From an uncultured bacterium (lineage in GTDB: Bacteria; Atribacterota; Atribacteria; Atribacterales; Caldatribacteriaceae), in the NCBI GenBank assembly GCA_937922705.1, contig CALAIW010000004.1, forward strand, positions 1 to 44,617: 44,617 nt of DNA. Reading direction: 5' to 3'. The notes under the pieces are model-generated. The model was not told the origin of the DNA, did no database searches, and saw only the letters and a list, made by a program, of their open reading frames with translations. Positions 1 through 8,833 of the stretch are shown here, piece after piece; within the stretch, counting starts at the first letter, position 1; each line of letters starts with the position of its first letter. Position numbers and translations under genes: made by a program.

Positions 1-1113
1 TCTTTGCAACCACTCCCGTATAGGAATCTTCTGTGGGCACTTTTCTTCGCAGAGTCCGCACTCTATGCAGTTTCCAGGGCGCTCTGATTCTTTCAGGAAA
101 CCAAAGTAGGTCCTTCGTGCTCCCTCGGAGTCTCCGAATTGGAAGACCTGATTATAGAGGCCAAAGAGCATTGGGATAGCAACACCCTGAGGGCAGGGAA
201 GACAATAGTGGCATGTGGTGCAGGGAATAGGAGCAACGTTTTTGAGGATAGCACGAACTTCAGACAGTAGAGCGAGCTCTTCTTCGCTCAAGCATCCCTC
301 TTGGGCAAGGGAAGCGGTATTGAGGTTTTCTTCGAGTTCTTCCATGGTACTCATACCGCTTAAAACTGTAGTAACCTCTTTTTGGTTCCAGAGCCAAAGA
401 AACGCCCAGGAAGCAGGAGTCCTCTGGGGATTATGAGAGGCAAGGAGTGCTTTGGCTCTCTCGGGAAGGCGGGTGAGTTGTCCCCCTTTTAGGGGTTCCA
501 TGACAACCACAGCAAGCCCCCTGGAGGCAGCGTAACGTACTCCTTCTTGTCCTGCCTGGAAATCAATGTCGAGGTAGTTGTACTGCACCTGGCAGAACAC
601 CCAAGGATAAGCGTCGACAATACGTTTAAAGGTAAGGAGGTCATCGTGAAAGGAAAAACCAAGGTGTCCGATATCTCCTCGTCTTTGAGCTTTTTCAGCC
701 CATTCGAGAACTCGATATTTTTGCATCGTTTCCCAGCGGTTGCGATCCAGGGCATGGAGAAGGTAAAAGTCGATGTGGTCGGTTTTGAGACGGGTAAGTT
801 GTTCCTTAAGATACTTTTCGGGGTCGTTTTCAGAAGCAATAAGCCAGGTTGGAAGCTTTGTGGCTATTTTGGCTTTGTGTCGGTACTCTCCTTGGAGAGC
901 CATTCCAACGATTGTCTCGCTTATCCCTTGGTGGTAAGGATAAGCGGTATCGACGTAATTTATGCCGTGGTCGATGGCGTATCGGATAAGGCTTACGGCC
1001 TTTTCTACGTCTACCGTACCTTCATCTTGCGGGTTGCGCAAGGGAAGGCGCATAGCGCCAAAGGCAAGAATAGACACTTCAAAGTCAAGAGGGCCGAATT
1101 TTCGGTACCGCAT
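1..1113 (-). CDS. Aldo/keto reductase with C-terminal 4Fe-4S domain (cut by window edge)
   Basis: NAD(P)H-dependent aldo/keto reductase of the cytoplasmic ferredoxin-domain subfamily; the substrate cannot be told. Reading begins M-R-Y-R-K-F-G at an ATG preceded by AAAAGGAG. The family pattern is clear: INYVDTAYPY with the catalytic Asp and Tyr near residue 55, DFYLLHAL near 110, and a C-terminal region with CTTCHYCLPCP followed by CIECGLCEEKCP, a C-x2-C-x2-C-x3-C 4Fe-4S motif. 371 codons are visible and the frame runs off the window at base 1, so only the last residues should be missing (usual length about 375-390). It is divergent from the sugar ABC remnant to its right. The start codon lies only about 60 bases from that remnant, so its promoter abuts what looks like a deletion junction. 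Confidence 0.93.
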   Translation of the reverse strand, partial: MRYRKFGPLDFEVSILAFGAMRLPLRNPQDEGTVDVEKAVSLIRYAIDHGINYVDTAYPYHQGISETIVGMALQGEYRHKAKIATKLPTWLIASENDPEKYLKEQLTRLKTDHIDFYLLHALDRNRWETMQKYRVLEWAEKAQRRGDIGHLGFSFHDDLLTFKRIVDAYPWVFCQVQYNYLDIDFQAGQEGVRYAASRGLAVVVMEPLKGGQLTRLPERAKALLASHNPQRTPASWAFLWLWNQKEVTTVLSGMSTMEELEENLNTASLAQEGCLSEEELALLSEVRAILKNVAPIPCTTCHYCLPCPQGVAIPMLFGLYNQVFQFGDSEGARRTYFGFLKESERPGNCIECGLCEEKCPQKIPIREWLQR

Positions 1114-1152
1114 AGCTCTGCTCCTTTTCTCATGATGTCTTTCCATATCTAT

Positions 1153-1158
1153 ATTATA
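1153..1158 (-). promoter_or_regulatory. Candidate -10 element of the aldo/keto reductase gene
   Basis: Read on the minus strand, TATAAT lies about 40 bases upstream of the reductase start, and the spacer is AT-rich. No good -35 hexamer stands 16-18 bases upstream; that position falls in the binding-protein remnant (TCCGCC). The call rests on the perfect -10 alone. Confidence 0.4.
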
Positions 1159-1170
1159 TCTTTATTTTAC

Positions 1171-1934
1171 GCTGGGGCGGATGAGGCTGGAACCTGGCAA
1201 TTTCAACCTTTCCTGTGGTCGAACGGGGGAAGCCTTTTGGAGCTTGATCGACCTGAAGCTGTAGAGGCACTTGAGTTTGTTACACAGCTGGTGAAAGAGG
1301 GATATGCTCCTCGAGATGTAATGAATTTGAAGGACCAAGGCGACGAAAGTCTTTGGTTTATGGATGGCCAGGTTGCAATGATGGTTAATGGAAACTGGGA
1401 ATTTGGATGGCATCTTTTGCCAGATGTCTTGGAACGACTTGGTGACGTAAAAGTAGCCCCCTTCCCCGTGCCGGATGCAAGCATGCGTTCAGCTGTTTTA
1501 CCCTTCGGTGGAGAGTGTGTAGGTGTCACCACTGCGGATCGTGAAAGAGCACAGTACGCGTGGGAACTTATTCGTATTTGGTTTGCTGAGAAACTTGATG
1601 AGTACTATAAGAAATGGACAGGTCATATTCCAACGCTTGCCTCATACTCGGCAAAGATTGCGGATGTTCGGCCAGAGTTCAAGATCTTTATCGAGCAGGC
1701 TCAATTTGCTCTGCCGCGACCGCCCATGGGCGGTATGGAGAAATATCCCGATGTTTCCAATGAGGTTGCTTTAGCTCTGCAGAAAGCATTAACCGAAGCA
1801 AAACCCCTGAGGTGGCTTTTAAGGAGGCGGCACAGAATATCAGAAACCTGTTCACCCCTGAAGAGTATGAGAAGCACAGAGCATTTGCGGCGAGTGTCTT
1901 GAAAGGGGTTCTTGAGAGAACGAAACAGTGGTAA
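1171..1934 (+). pseudogene. Sugar ABC transporter substrate-binding protein, 5'-truncated and frameshifted remnant
   Basis: C-terminal half of a family-1 extracellular solute-binding protein for sugars (periplasmic, MalE-like). Recognisable pieces are FQPFLWSNGGSL, the MVNGNW segment (the usual place for ligand-contact residues), PLPRPPMG-like RPPMGGMEKYPDVS and the ALQKAL helix. The first half with the signal peptide is absent: homology begins at about 1171, right beside the divergent reductase promoter. In the run AAAACCCC at 1800-1807 one base is missing; beyond it the other frame continues the family sequence (PEVAFKEAAQNIRNL) to TGG TAA at 1932-1934. Two independent lesions argue for a decayed gene, though an assembly or sequencing error in the homopolymer could explain the frameshift. 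A stop-free frame reaches back to 547, but that part is only a shadow of the reductase gene. Confidence 0.85.
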
Positions 1935-1955
1935 ACGTATCTTGGCTATTTTGGG

Positions 1956-1987
1956 GCTGGGGAAAATTTTCCCCAGCTCTTTTTTTC
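1956..1987 (+). terminator. Intrinsic terminator between binding-protein remnant and permeases
   Basis: Perfect self-complementary stem GCTGGGGAAAA / TTTTCCCCAGC at 1956-1977 followed by TCT and a run of T. In intact sugar ABC operons a leaky terminator here lets the binding protein be made in excess of the permeases. Confidence 0.8.
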
Positions 1988-2039
1988 TGTTTTTCTCTTG
2001 TTTACCTGTATAGGTTATGTGCCGTAAGGGGGATGTGTA

Positions 2040-2912
2040 ATGAAAGGAGCGCGGATTACCCTTTTTTTCTTCCTTCTGCCCTCTCTTGCGCTGATTTTTA
2101 TTTTTGGCATCTACCCTATAGTGTACAACGTATTTCTGAGCTTGCGGGATGTGAACCTTATCAGTTACATTCGTGGAACGGCTAAGCCGGTGGGTTTTGC
2201 CAATTACAGGGACATACTTCAGGACCAGCTCTTTTGGCGGGCACTTTTCAACACTATTATTTTTACCCTTTTATCTATCGTGTTTCAGATGATTGTAGGG
2301 TTTTTGCTTGCCCTTCTTTTTAATTTTGAATTCCCTCTTAAAGGGCTTTTTCAGGCTTTTGTTATGATTCCTTGGGTCATGCCGATCATGGTCTCAGGGT
2401 CCTTCTTCCGGTGGTTTCTGAGCGACAATGGATTCCTGAATAATTTCTTGAACGCAGTTGGATTGATCAAAGAACCTATACGGTGGATTACCACCGAGAA
2501 AACAGCTATTTATTCTCTAACCGGGGTCAATATATGGTTGGGAATACCCCTCAACTTCATTCTTCTCTATACAGGGATGCAACAAATCCCTGAGGAGCTT
2601 TACGAAAGTGCCGGTATTGATGGGGCATCGGGTTGGGAAAAAGTGTGGTATATTACCCTTCCCATGCTGCGGCCAGTAGTGGTGGCAACTTTTGTACTTG
2701 GATGTATTCTCACTTTTAAAGTTTTTGACCTTGTGTGGATAGTAACCAAAGGAGGTCCCGGCGGTACCTCACACCTTTTGAGTACCTTTTCGTACTCTCT
2801 TGCCTTCGATCGGTTTCAATTTGGAAAGTCCACGGCCGTTCTTGTGATTATGCAAGCTATTGTCGTTCTGTTTATCCTTCTCTCAAGCCGAATTCAGTGG
2901 GAAGAGAGGTGA
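2040..2912 (+). CDS. Sugar ABC transporter permease, MalF type
   Basis: Inner-membrane subunit of a carbohydrate importer. 290 residues with six predicted membrane helices, the first at residues 7-29. The EAA loop that docks the ATPase is present (ESAGIDGASGWEKVWYITLP, around residues 190-215) with conserved G and LP. The start is an ATG after AAGGGGG. The second permease follows after six bases. No ATPase (MalK/UgpC type) is nearby; in this class one ATPase commonly serves several importers. The cognate binding protein just upstream is a remnant, so whether this importer works depends on a binding protein encoded elsewhere. The substrate is unknown. Confidence 0.92.
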   Translation: MKGARITLFFFLLPSLALIFIFGIYPIVYNVFLSLRDVNLISYIRGTAKPVGFANYRDILQDQLFWRALFNTIIFTLLSIVFQMIVGFLLALLFNFEFPLKGLFQAFVMIPWVMPIMVSGSFFRWFLSDNGFLNNFLNAVGLIKEPIRWITTEKTAIYSLTGVNIWLGIPLNFILLYTGMQQIPEELYESAGIDGASGWEKVWYITLPMLRPVVVATFVLGCILTFKVFDLVWIVTKGGPGGTSHLLSTFSYSLAFDRFQFGKSTAVLVIMQAIVVLFILLSSRIQWEER

Positions 2913-2918
2913 CACCAG

Positions 2919-3737
2919 GTGAGGAAGAAAAGAGGGTGGAAGTGGAGTATTTTAGTAGCTGGAGTGGTTGCGCTCATTGTATCGCCCTTGTACTTTATCG
3001 CTATTGGAGGGTTTATGTCGACGGAGGAAATTTTCTATAAACCTCCTTACTTCTTCCCACCACGGCCAAGCTTTCAGTACTACAGGGAAGCCTTTGTAAC
3101 GCTCTTACCCTATCTTAAAAATAGCTTTATCATTGCTTTTGGAACCCTTCTTTTGACCTTAGCTATTGCCTTGCCCGCACCTTTTGTTCTTACCAAGTTC
3201 CGATTTCCAGCCAAAGGGCTTTGGAGTTTTCTTTTCGCTTTCGTACAGATGTTGCCCTATGCTGCTGTCGTTATTCCCTTGTTCCTCATGTTTACAAGAC
3301 TGCGACTCATTAACTCGTATTCTGGAGTTATTCTTGCATTATCCGTTTTCCTTGTGCCTTTTGCGGTCATCATTCTCCGATCGTATATGGTTGCTGTCCC
3401 TTCTGGCCTTATAGAAGCTGCCCTTATAGATGGGGCGGGGTATTTCAAAATCTTTACAAGCATTTTCCTCCCCCTCTCGGCTCCTGGTATTGCTTCTGTG
3501 GCAATTCTTGTTTTTCTCCTTGCTTGGGGCAATTTTATTGTCCCCTTAGCCTTTATTAAGGAAGAAAGCATGCGCCCAGTAAGCATTGGTCTTTATGTTT
3601 TCATAGGCCAGTACGGAGTCCAGTGGAATAAACTTATGGCTGGGAGCATGATTTATACCATACCTCCTCTTGTGGTAGCACTACTTGCTGGGAAATCCAT
3701 AGTTGCAGGGTTAACCGCTGGGGCCTTTAAAGAGTAA
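2919..3737 (+). CDS. Sugar ABC transporter permease, MalG type
   Basis: Second membrane subunit of the importer. 272 residues, six predicted helices, first at about 12-32. The EAA loop reads EAALIDGAGYFKIFTSIFLP around residues 168-187. The start is GTG with AGAGGTGA eight bases upstream, overlapping the stop of the preceding permease. The 3' end overlaps the convergent photolyase gene by 11 bases, so no terminator separates them. The frame is fully open, so the decay seen in the binding-protein gene has not reached the permeases. Confidence 0.92.
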   Translation: MRKKRGWKWSILVAGVVALIVSPLYFIAIGGFMSTEEIFYKPPYFFPPRPSFQYYREAFVTLLPYLKNSFIIAFGTLLLTLAIALPAPFVLTKFRFPAKGLWSFLFAFVQMLPYAAVVIPLFLMFTRLRLINSYSGVILALSVFLVPFAVIILRSYMVAVPSGLIEAALIDGAGYFKIFTSIFLPLSAPGIASVAILVFLLAWGNFIVPLAFIKEESMRPVSIGLYVFIGQYGVQWNKLMAGSMIYTIPPLVVALLAGKSIVAGLTAGAFKE

Positions 3738-5097
3738 CGTCAGGAGCAAACACCCTCTCAATGTACTTTTTCTGGGAGGCTACCGTTCGTGCCCCTCTTT
3801 TCATGGGGCGAACTTTCCCATATATCGGGCGTTCCTGGAAAGGTCGGTCGTGTTTCCCAAAGCACCAGGCAACGCCGGTGAAACTGTTTGGGTCGCGACC
3901 ATCAAGGGCGTACTTGTTGTTCAGGTAAAGGGCGATCGCAAAGGCTTCTTCAGGGTCCTTTGTCCATTCAAGAATCTTCTTCCCCCAGTACATACGAACG
4001 TATCCGTGGATTATGCCTCGGACTAAGAGTTCCTTTTGAGCGGCATTCCAGAGGGGGTCATGCGTTTTGGCACTCTCAAGGACCTCGAGGGAGTAAAGAT
4101 AAGGTCTTGGATCTTGGGCGTGAGCAATCAGGGTCTTTTGAGCCCACCTGGGAAGCGCCTGGAAGGAGTCGTAATGGGGGTTGTAATGGACAAAGTTTAC
4201 CGCAAGTTCTCGACGTATGATGAGTTCTTCCAAGTACGCTTCCTTATGGATTTGAGGAACTTGGGCCTTTGTAATCTCCCAGGCGATATAGAGTGGGGAA
4301 ATCTGGCCAAAATGGAGGTATGGACTCATCCCAGAGAGTCCATCACAACCAGGGTCATTTCGAGAAAAGGCGTAAGAAGAAAGTTTTTGGCTGATGAATG
4401 CCTGGAGTCGTTTCTTAGCTTCCTCTGTGCCTCCTTGGGAAGCAGTTACAGGTGCAACGGATGTATCGGTTTGCAAAAGCGAGAGTACTCGACCAGGGTG
4501 GGAGAGGTCCAGCTCTCCAGGGATAGGGGGGAAGGATAAGGAGGAGAGAGTTACCGGGGTTTCCTCAACAGGTACGAGAAAGCGCGGAAGGTGCTTCACA
4601 ATCTTAGGACGGATGGTTCGGGCGGCGTATTCCTCCCGAGACGAAGCAACTGCAACGGGGACAACCACATCACTCTCTACCTCAACGAAAAGGCAAGGAA
4701 GTTCCTTTGCCACCTTCTCTCGCCACTTTTTCTGAATTTTGAGGTATCCCATGTCAGTCACAACAAGTGAAGCATCGGGAGCAAGGCGAAGAACCCCTTC
4801 ATCCGGGGAGATGTGGAGAACCACCATTTTGATGTTCCGCTTGGCAAGTTTTCTCTGGGTCTCGTGGAGTCCCTCAAGCATGAAAGCAAAATGGCGAAGA
4901 TTTGCCTCGGGAAAGGATTCGGTGAGACCGAAGAACACCAAAAGAGGTTGTTTGAGCTCATTTGCTCTTAGGATAGCGTATTCCAGAGCGTGGTTCCATT
5001 CGGCACGTTGTGAAGCCTGCATCCAGTAGAGAACAAACTTTCCTTTTCGTATTGGTTTTTCATTACGGATATGGATACGCTCTTTCTCGATTCTCAT
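3727..5097 (-). CDS. phr: Deoxyribodipyrimidine photolyase, class II
   Basis: Light-driven repair of cyclobutane pyrimidine dimers using reduced FAD. 456 residues, the usual class II length. Class II signatures are YWMQASQRAEWNHAL near residue 24, the ELIIRRELAVNFVHYNPHYD block near 290, GYVRMYWGKKILEW near 365, and LDGRDPNSFTGVAWCFGKHD near 400 followed by RPF-ERPIYGKVRPM. It is the last gene of the long Rnf operon: its ATG overlaps the stop of the TM1266-type gene (ATGA). That position is odd for a repair enzyme, especially in an anaerobe whose other genes suggest a dark habitat. Class I photolyase and cryptochrome are less likely given these blocks. Confidence 0.95.
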   Translation of the reverse strand: MRIEKERIHIRNEKPIRKGKFVLYWMQASQRAEWNHALEYAILRANELKQPLLVFFGLTESFPEANLRHFAFMLEGLHETQRKLAKRNIKMVVLHISPDEGVLRLAPDASLVVTDMGYLKIQKKWREKVAKELPCLFVEVESDVVVPVAVASSREEYAARTIRPKIVKHLPRFLVPVEETPVTLSSLSFPPIPGELDLSHPGRVLSLLQTDTSVAPVTASQGGTEEAKKRLQAFISQKLSSYAFSRNDPGCDGLSGMSPYLHFGQISPLYIAWEITKAQVPQIHKEAYLEELIIRRELAVNFVHYNPHYDSFQALPRWAQKTLIAHAQDPRPYLYSLEVLESAKTHDPLWNAAQKELLVRGIIHGYVRMYWGKKILEWTKDPEEAFAIALYLNNKYALDGRDPNSFTGVAWCFGKHDRPFQERPIYGKVRPMKRGARTVASQKKYIERVFAPDVTL

Positions 5098-5366
5098 TCG
5101 GTCGGTACAAGAGCCGATTTGACCCGAACCCCAGGGATTTTTCCCAAGCGTCCAGTGAGAGCTCCAAGGACATCGGTATCTCCATCGACGATGAGGGCAA
5201 TAACCGAAATGTTACGTTCTCGGTAAGGAATACCCATGCGGCCAACTATGATGTCTCCAAATTCTCCGAGGATTTTGTTCACTCGCTCAGCCTGTCTTTC
5301 CCGGTCTGTCACAATAATACCAATAACCCCAACCCTATTCTTCGATTCCCCGGGCGATGCACACAT
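5094..5366 (-). CDS. TM1266-type putative iron-only hydrogenase regulator (ACT-like)
   Basis: Small cytoplasmic ACT/ferredoxin-fold protein of the family named for Thermotoga TM1266, which usually accompanies [FeFe]-hydrogenase or its maturases; its biochemical role is not settled. Family sequence starts at RVGVIGIIVTDRE and includes IIVGRMGIPYRERNISVIAL and GALTGRLGKIPGVRVKSAL to the C-terminus. I place the start at the ATG at 5366 (90 residues), inside the last 32 bases of the kinase gene; the frame stays open to 5525 upstream, but that part has no family character. No hydrogenase or maturase is in the window. Lying behind rnf, it may sense redox state; this is inference. Confidence 0.82.
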   Translation of the reverse strand: MCASPGESKNRVGVIGIIVTDRERQAERVNKILGEFGDIIVGRMGIPYRERNISVIALIVDGDTDVLGALTGRLGKIPGVRVKSALVPTE

Positions 5367-6807
5367 TAGCGCTTTTGAGAACCTCCCGAAGGCTCTGATA
5401 CATGGAAAACCAACACTCCACTTCCTCTTCGAGTTCTGGAATAGGCTCAAAGGTAGACTCTGCCTGGAATGTCTGCGTGAAAGCTTCCTGAGCGCTTTGG
5501 TATACTCCACTTCCAAGGCCGGCAAGAAGCGCGGCTCCTTGGCAGCTTCCTTCTTTCTCTTTTGGAACCACGATGGGGCGCTTCAAAAATGTGGCTTTAA
5601 GACGCATCCAGGATGTGTTCTTGACCCCTCCACCAACATTTACTGCCTGTGTCACAGTATACGAGAGGTCCCTCTCCATCCGTTCCCAGATAATTCGATA
5701 CTCGGCACACAACCCAAAAAGGACAGCCCTCAGAAAGTCTTCTTCTTTTGTATCGCCAGAAAGGTTCAAAAAAGCCCCCTTTGCCTCCTCGTATTCGCCC
5801 CCAAGAAGGTATGGGAAAAAGACTGGCGTGTGCCGAGAGGGGCGAAGGGTCATGTGATCAAAAACATCATAGGACTCCTTGAGTATTTGAAGTGCCCAAT
5901 CGATGGCGTAGCCCCCACTATATATGCCACCCATGGCGTAGTAGAGAGGGAAGACCACGTGGTGCCCAAAAGAAAATGGCTTACCTTCTTTTGTGTCTGT
6001 GAACTTTGGCGCATTTTCTAAAGGGACCATAAGGGACTCGGTTGTTCCGGTAGAAATAAGCCCCCATCCCCTCTCAAAGACACCACTTGCCAAGGCGGCA
6101 CAAGGATGGTCATGTCCTCCTGTAACTACAAGGGTCTCTGGTGCAAGGCCAGTGACAGAGGCCACTTCCTTTCTCACCCGCCCCAAAGCTACCCCTGAGG
6201 GCACGAGGGGCGCAAGGTTTTTCTCCTCAAGGTGCGCAAGTGCAAGGAGTTCTTGGGACCAGGAGCGCTTCCTCTGGTCGAAAAGCATGGTGCGGGATGC
6301 AAGGGAATAGTCAAAAGACAAAATTCCGCTTAAGGTAAAGAGGATGAATCCTGACATAGAAGTCCAAACACGGACGCTCTGAAATACCTCTTTTTCGTGG
6401 TGGTAATGCCAGAGGAGCTTGTACAGAGAGTACTTGTGGTGAGGAGAGAGTCCTGTTGTTTCATACACAAAGGCTGGGTCAAGGAGTAACTTCTCCGCTT
6501 CTCCTTTTGTCCGTTCATCGTACCAGGGGATGCAATGGGTAATGGGCCTTCCTTTTTCGTCAAGGCCTACCATGACCTCGGCAAAACTTGAAACGCTAAG
6601 CGCAGTGACACTCTTTCGCACTTTTTCTGGAAATCCTGAAATGGCGTCGCAAAGTACCTCAAAGAGCCTTCCTGCGTCGTAGTAAGGACCATTGGAGTCG
6701 GAAAAAAGCGGTGTGGAAAAGTTCGTTTCAGCGAGGGCGTTTCCTCTTTCGTCATACACTTTGAGCTTGGTGTTTGTTGTGCCGATATCGATGCCAAGGA
6801 GGGCCAT
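5335..6807 (-). CDS. FGGY-family carbohydrate kinase (xylulokinase/gluconokinase-like)
   Basis: ATP-dependent sugar kinase, 490 residues, normal family length. N-terminal phosphate-binding loop GIDIGTTNTKLKVYDE at residues 5-20; second domain with GGHDHPCAALASG (around 235) and STGTTESL; C-terminal ATP-site glycines in VNVGGGVKNTSWMRLKA (around 405). FGGY subfamilies cannot be separated by eye, so xylulose, gluconate, fuculose or erythritol types remain possible. Its ATG shares bases with the rnfB stop (TAATG), so it is translated with the Rnf operon. No sugar isomerase or dehydrogenase is next to it to suggest the substrate. Confidence 0.9.
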   Translation of the reverse strand: MALLGIDIGTTNTKLKVYDERGNALAETNFSTPLFSDSNGPYYDAGRLFEVLCDAISGFPEKVRKSVTALSVSSFAEVMVGLDEKGRPITHCIPWYDERTKGEAEKLLLDPAFVYETTGLSPHHKYSLYKLLWHYHHEKEVFQSVRVWTSMSGFILFTLSGILSFDYSLASRTMLFDQRKRSWSQELLALAHLEEKNLAPLVPSGVALGRVRKEVASVTGLAPETLVVTGGHDHPCAALASGVFERGWGLISTGTTESLMVPLENAPKFTDTKEGKPFSFGHHVVFPLYYAMGGIYSGGYAIDWALQILKESYDVFDHMTLRPSRHTPVFFPYLLGGEYEEAKGAFLNLSGDTKEEDFLRAVLFGLCAEYRIIWERMERDLSYTVTQAVNVGGGVKNTSWMRLKATFLKRPIVVPKEKEGSCQGAALLAGLGSGVYQSAQEAFTQTFQAESTFEPIPELEEEVECWFSMYQSLREVLKSANVCIARGIEE

Positions 6808-7631
6808 TACCCTTTCACCTCAAGAAGCGCAAGCTTCTCTCCTACCCGGATAATGCAGTGGGTGGGGCACTTTTCAACGCAGAGTCCACAGAGAGTGCAC
6901 TTTTCCCGAGAAATGACAATGCGCCCGTTTTCGAAGGTTATTGCTCCTTCAGGGCAAGTGCGCACGCAAAGCTGGCACTTAATGCAACCTCGGCTACAGA
7001 GCTTCCTTACCTCTTTCCCTGGGTCAAGGGATACGCAGGCTACGGTGACCTGCTCACGTTTGGGAACAAGAGTGATAATATTCCGGGGGCATTCGGCTAC
7101 GCATTTTCCACAGCCAGTGCATTTTTCCCAATCAATGACGGGGAGGTGGCTTTCTGTGTCCAGGTGAATGGCCCCAAAAGGACACACCTTCACGCAATTT
7201 CCAAGGCCAAGGCATCCAAAACGGCAGCCCTTAAAGGAAGCAGGAAGCAAATGCGCCGCCTTACAGTCGGCAACCCCTTCATACTCAGCTACGGTTTGCG
7301 CTATGCCTTCTCCTCCCTGACAGAGAAGCAAAGCCCTCTTAGCTTCCCAGCTCCCGCTCTCCTGCCCAAGGAGTCTTGAGAGCTCTGCCCAGACCCGGGG
7401 TCCACCAACGGGGCAGGCATTGGGAGAAGCTTCTCCCGAGGCGATTTTCTCTGCAAGACCACTGCATCCGGGAAAACCACAGGCACCGCAATTTGCCCCA
7501 GGAAGGAGACGCTCTATCTCTTGCACCAGGGGGTTGGTTGGAACGGCAAACTTCTTTGCAAAGAAGGCAAGCATAAGTCCAAAGGCAAGACCTAAAGTTC
7601 CTACAAGGATTGTTGGTAGGAAAATATTCAT
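6807..7631 (-). CDS. rnfB: Rnf complex subunit B, polyferredoxin
   Basis: Electron-input subunit of the Rnf complex, which oxidises reduced ferredoxin, reduces NAD+ and pumps Na+ or H+. 274 residues: an N-terminal membrane anchor (3-26), the RnfB cluster motif NCGACGFPGC (47-56) with its distal Cys at NACPVGG, then four further Fe-S motifs: CRFGCLGLGNCVKVCP, CTGCGKCVAECP, CIKCQLCVRTCP and CTLCGLCVEKCP. That is one RnfB-type cluster and at least four ferredoxin-type clusters. The start has GAGGTGA upstream and follows rnfA after 12 bases. Gene order C-D-G-E-A-B is the anaerobe (Clostridium/Thermotoga) order. Confidence 0.97.
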   Translation of the reverse strand: MNIFLPTILVGTLGLAFGLMLAFFAKKFAVPTNPLVQEIERLLPGANCGACGFPGCSGLAEKIASGEASPNACPVGGPRVWAELSRLLGQESGSWEAKRALLLCQGGEGIAQTVAEYEGVADCKAAHLLPASFKGCRFGCLGLGNCVKVCPFGAIHLDTESHLPVIDWEKCTGCGKCVAECPRNIITLVPKREQVTVACVSLDPGKEVRKLCSRGCIKCQLCVRTCPEGAITFENGRIVISREKCTLCGLCVEKCPTHCIIRVGEKLALLEVKG

Positions 7632-7643
7632 AGAAGCTCACCT

Positions 7644-8234
7644 CTATTTCACAAGCCCTTTAAAGCCTAAAAAAGCAATAGCCAAAAGACATGTAGCTAT
7701 GAACACAATTGGGTATCCTTGCCAAAAATTGGGGACCTTGGCGAGACGCAGACGTTCCCGAATTCCAGCAAGGAGAATCAAAGCAACGGTAAATCCCAAA
7801 GCAACACTTATACTGTAGATCACGACTTGAAAGAGGGGGTACCCATAGTCCACCCCCAGGAAGGTTACGGCAAGAATAGCACAGTTTGTGGTGATAAGGG
7901 GAAGGTAAATGCCCATTGCCCGGTAGAGGTTTGGAACGTTTTTCTTAAGGAGAATTTCTACAAGTTGCACCAGAGTGGCGATAACCAGGATAAACACCAT
8001 GATGCGGAGGTACTCAAGGCCGAAAGGAACAAGAACGTAGTTCCAGAGAATCCAAGTCACAATGGAGGCAAGAACCATGACAAAAGTTACGGCCATACCC
8101 ATACCGATAGAGTTTGCTACACTTGAGGACATGCCAATATAAGGGCAAAGGCCAATGTAGCGGGCGAGAATGATGTTGTCCACAAAAGCAGCGCTCACAA
8201 TGATTTTGAAAATGGTAAGGAATTCTGTGCTCAT
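7644..8234 (-). CDS. rnfA: Rnf complex subunit A, integral membrane
   Basis: Membrane subunit of the ion-pumping Rnf complex, homologous to RnfE and NqrE. 196 residues with six predicted helices. The family features LARYIGLCPYIGMS (around 24-37), VEILLKKNVP and YLPLITTNCAIL (around 108-120) are present; the conserved Cys residues are thought to bind an Fe-S centre with RnfE inside the membrane. The start overlaps the rnfE stop by four bases. Confidence 0.97.
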   Translation of the reverse strand: MSTEFLTIFKIIVSAAFVDNIILARYIGLCPYIGMSSSVANSIGMGMAVTFVMVLASIVTWILWNYVLVPFGLEYLRIMVFILVIATLVQLVEILLKKNVPNLYRAMGIYLPLITTNCAILAVTFLGVDYGYPLFQVVIYSISVALGFTVALILLAGIRERLRLAKVPNFWQGYPIVFIATCLLAIAFLGFKGLVK

Positions 8235-8833
8235 CGTTTGGCCCTCCTCAGTGACCAGTTCAGAATTGCAATGTAGATGCCAATGAGAAGGAAAGCCCCA
8301 GGGGGCAGAATCATGGCCATCATTCCCTGAAAGGATTCAGGGAAAACCGGATGCGAGAGGAATTCCCCATACCCAAAGAGTTCTCGCACCACCCCTATTG
8401 CGGTAATGACCAAGGTGTACCCAACTCCCATCCCCAAAGCGTCGGCAACGGCATAAAGGGGGGGTTTACGAGAAGCAAAGGCTTCTGCACGGGCCATGAT
8501 GATGCAGTTGACAACGATAAGAGGAATGAAAATGCCCATGGCTTTCGAGAGGGGTGGAAGATATGCTTTCATGACCAGGTCCACAATGGTGGTGAAGGTG
8601 GAGATAACGACAATGAAGATGGGGATGCGGACTTCGTTGGGGACAAAGTTTCGCATAAGGGATATGACGAGACTCGAGCACGTTAGAACAAAAATCACTG
8701 CCATCCCCATGCCAAGGCAGTTATCCACCCGTACTGAGACAGCCAAAACCGAGCACAATCCAATCATCAGTTTCAAGACGGGGTTTTCCCCCAAAAGGCC
8801 ATTTTTAAAGTAGTGCCAAAACTCCCGCATCAT
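8231..8833 (-). CDS. rnfE: Rnf complex subunit E, integral membrane
   Basis: Paralogue of RnfA. 200 residues, six predicted helices, with ENPVLKLMIGLCSVLAVS (residues 16-33) and FIPLIVVNCIIMARAEAF (around 106-123), the NC of the latter being the conserved cysteine position. The C-terminal helix runs into a short basic tail. The gene overlaps rnfG at its start and rnfA at its end by four bases each, so it is translationally coupled to both. Confidence 0.97.
   Translation of the reverse strand: MMREFWHYFKNGLLGENPVLKLMIGLCSVLAVSVRVDNCLGMGMAVIFVLTCSSLVISLMRNFVPNEVRIPIFIVVISTFTTIVDLVMKAYLPPLSKAMGIFIPLIVVNCIIMARAEAFASRKPPLYAVADALGMGVGYTLVITAIGVVRELFGYGEFLSHPVFPESFQGMMAMILPPGAFLLIGIYIAILNWSLRRAKR

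Noticed and set aside
547-1170. Open frame upstream of the binding-protein remnant, continuous with it
   Set aside because: It is antisense to the clearly coding aldo/keto reductase and has no similarity to binding-protein N-termini; the continuity is accidental.
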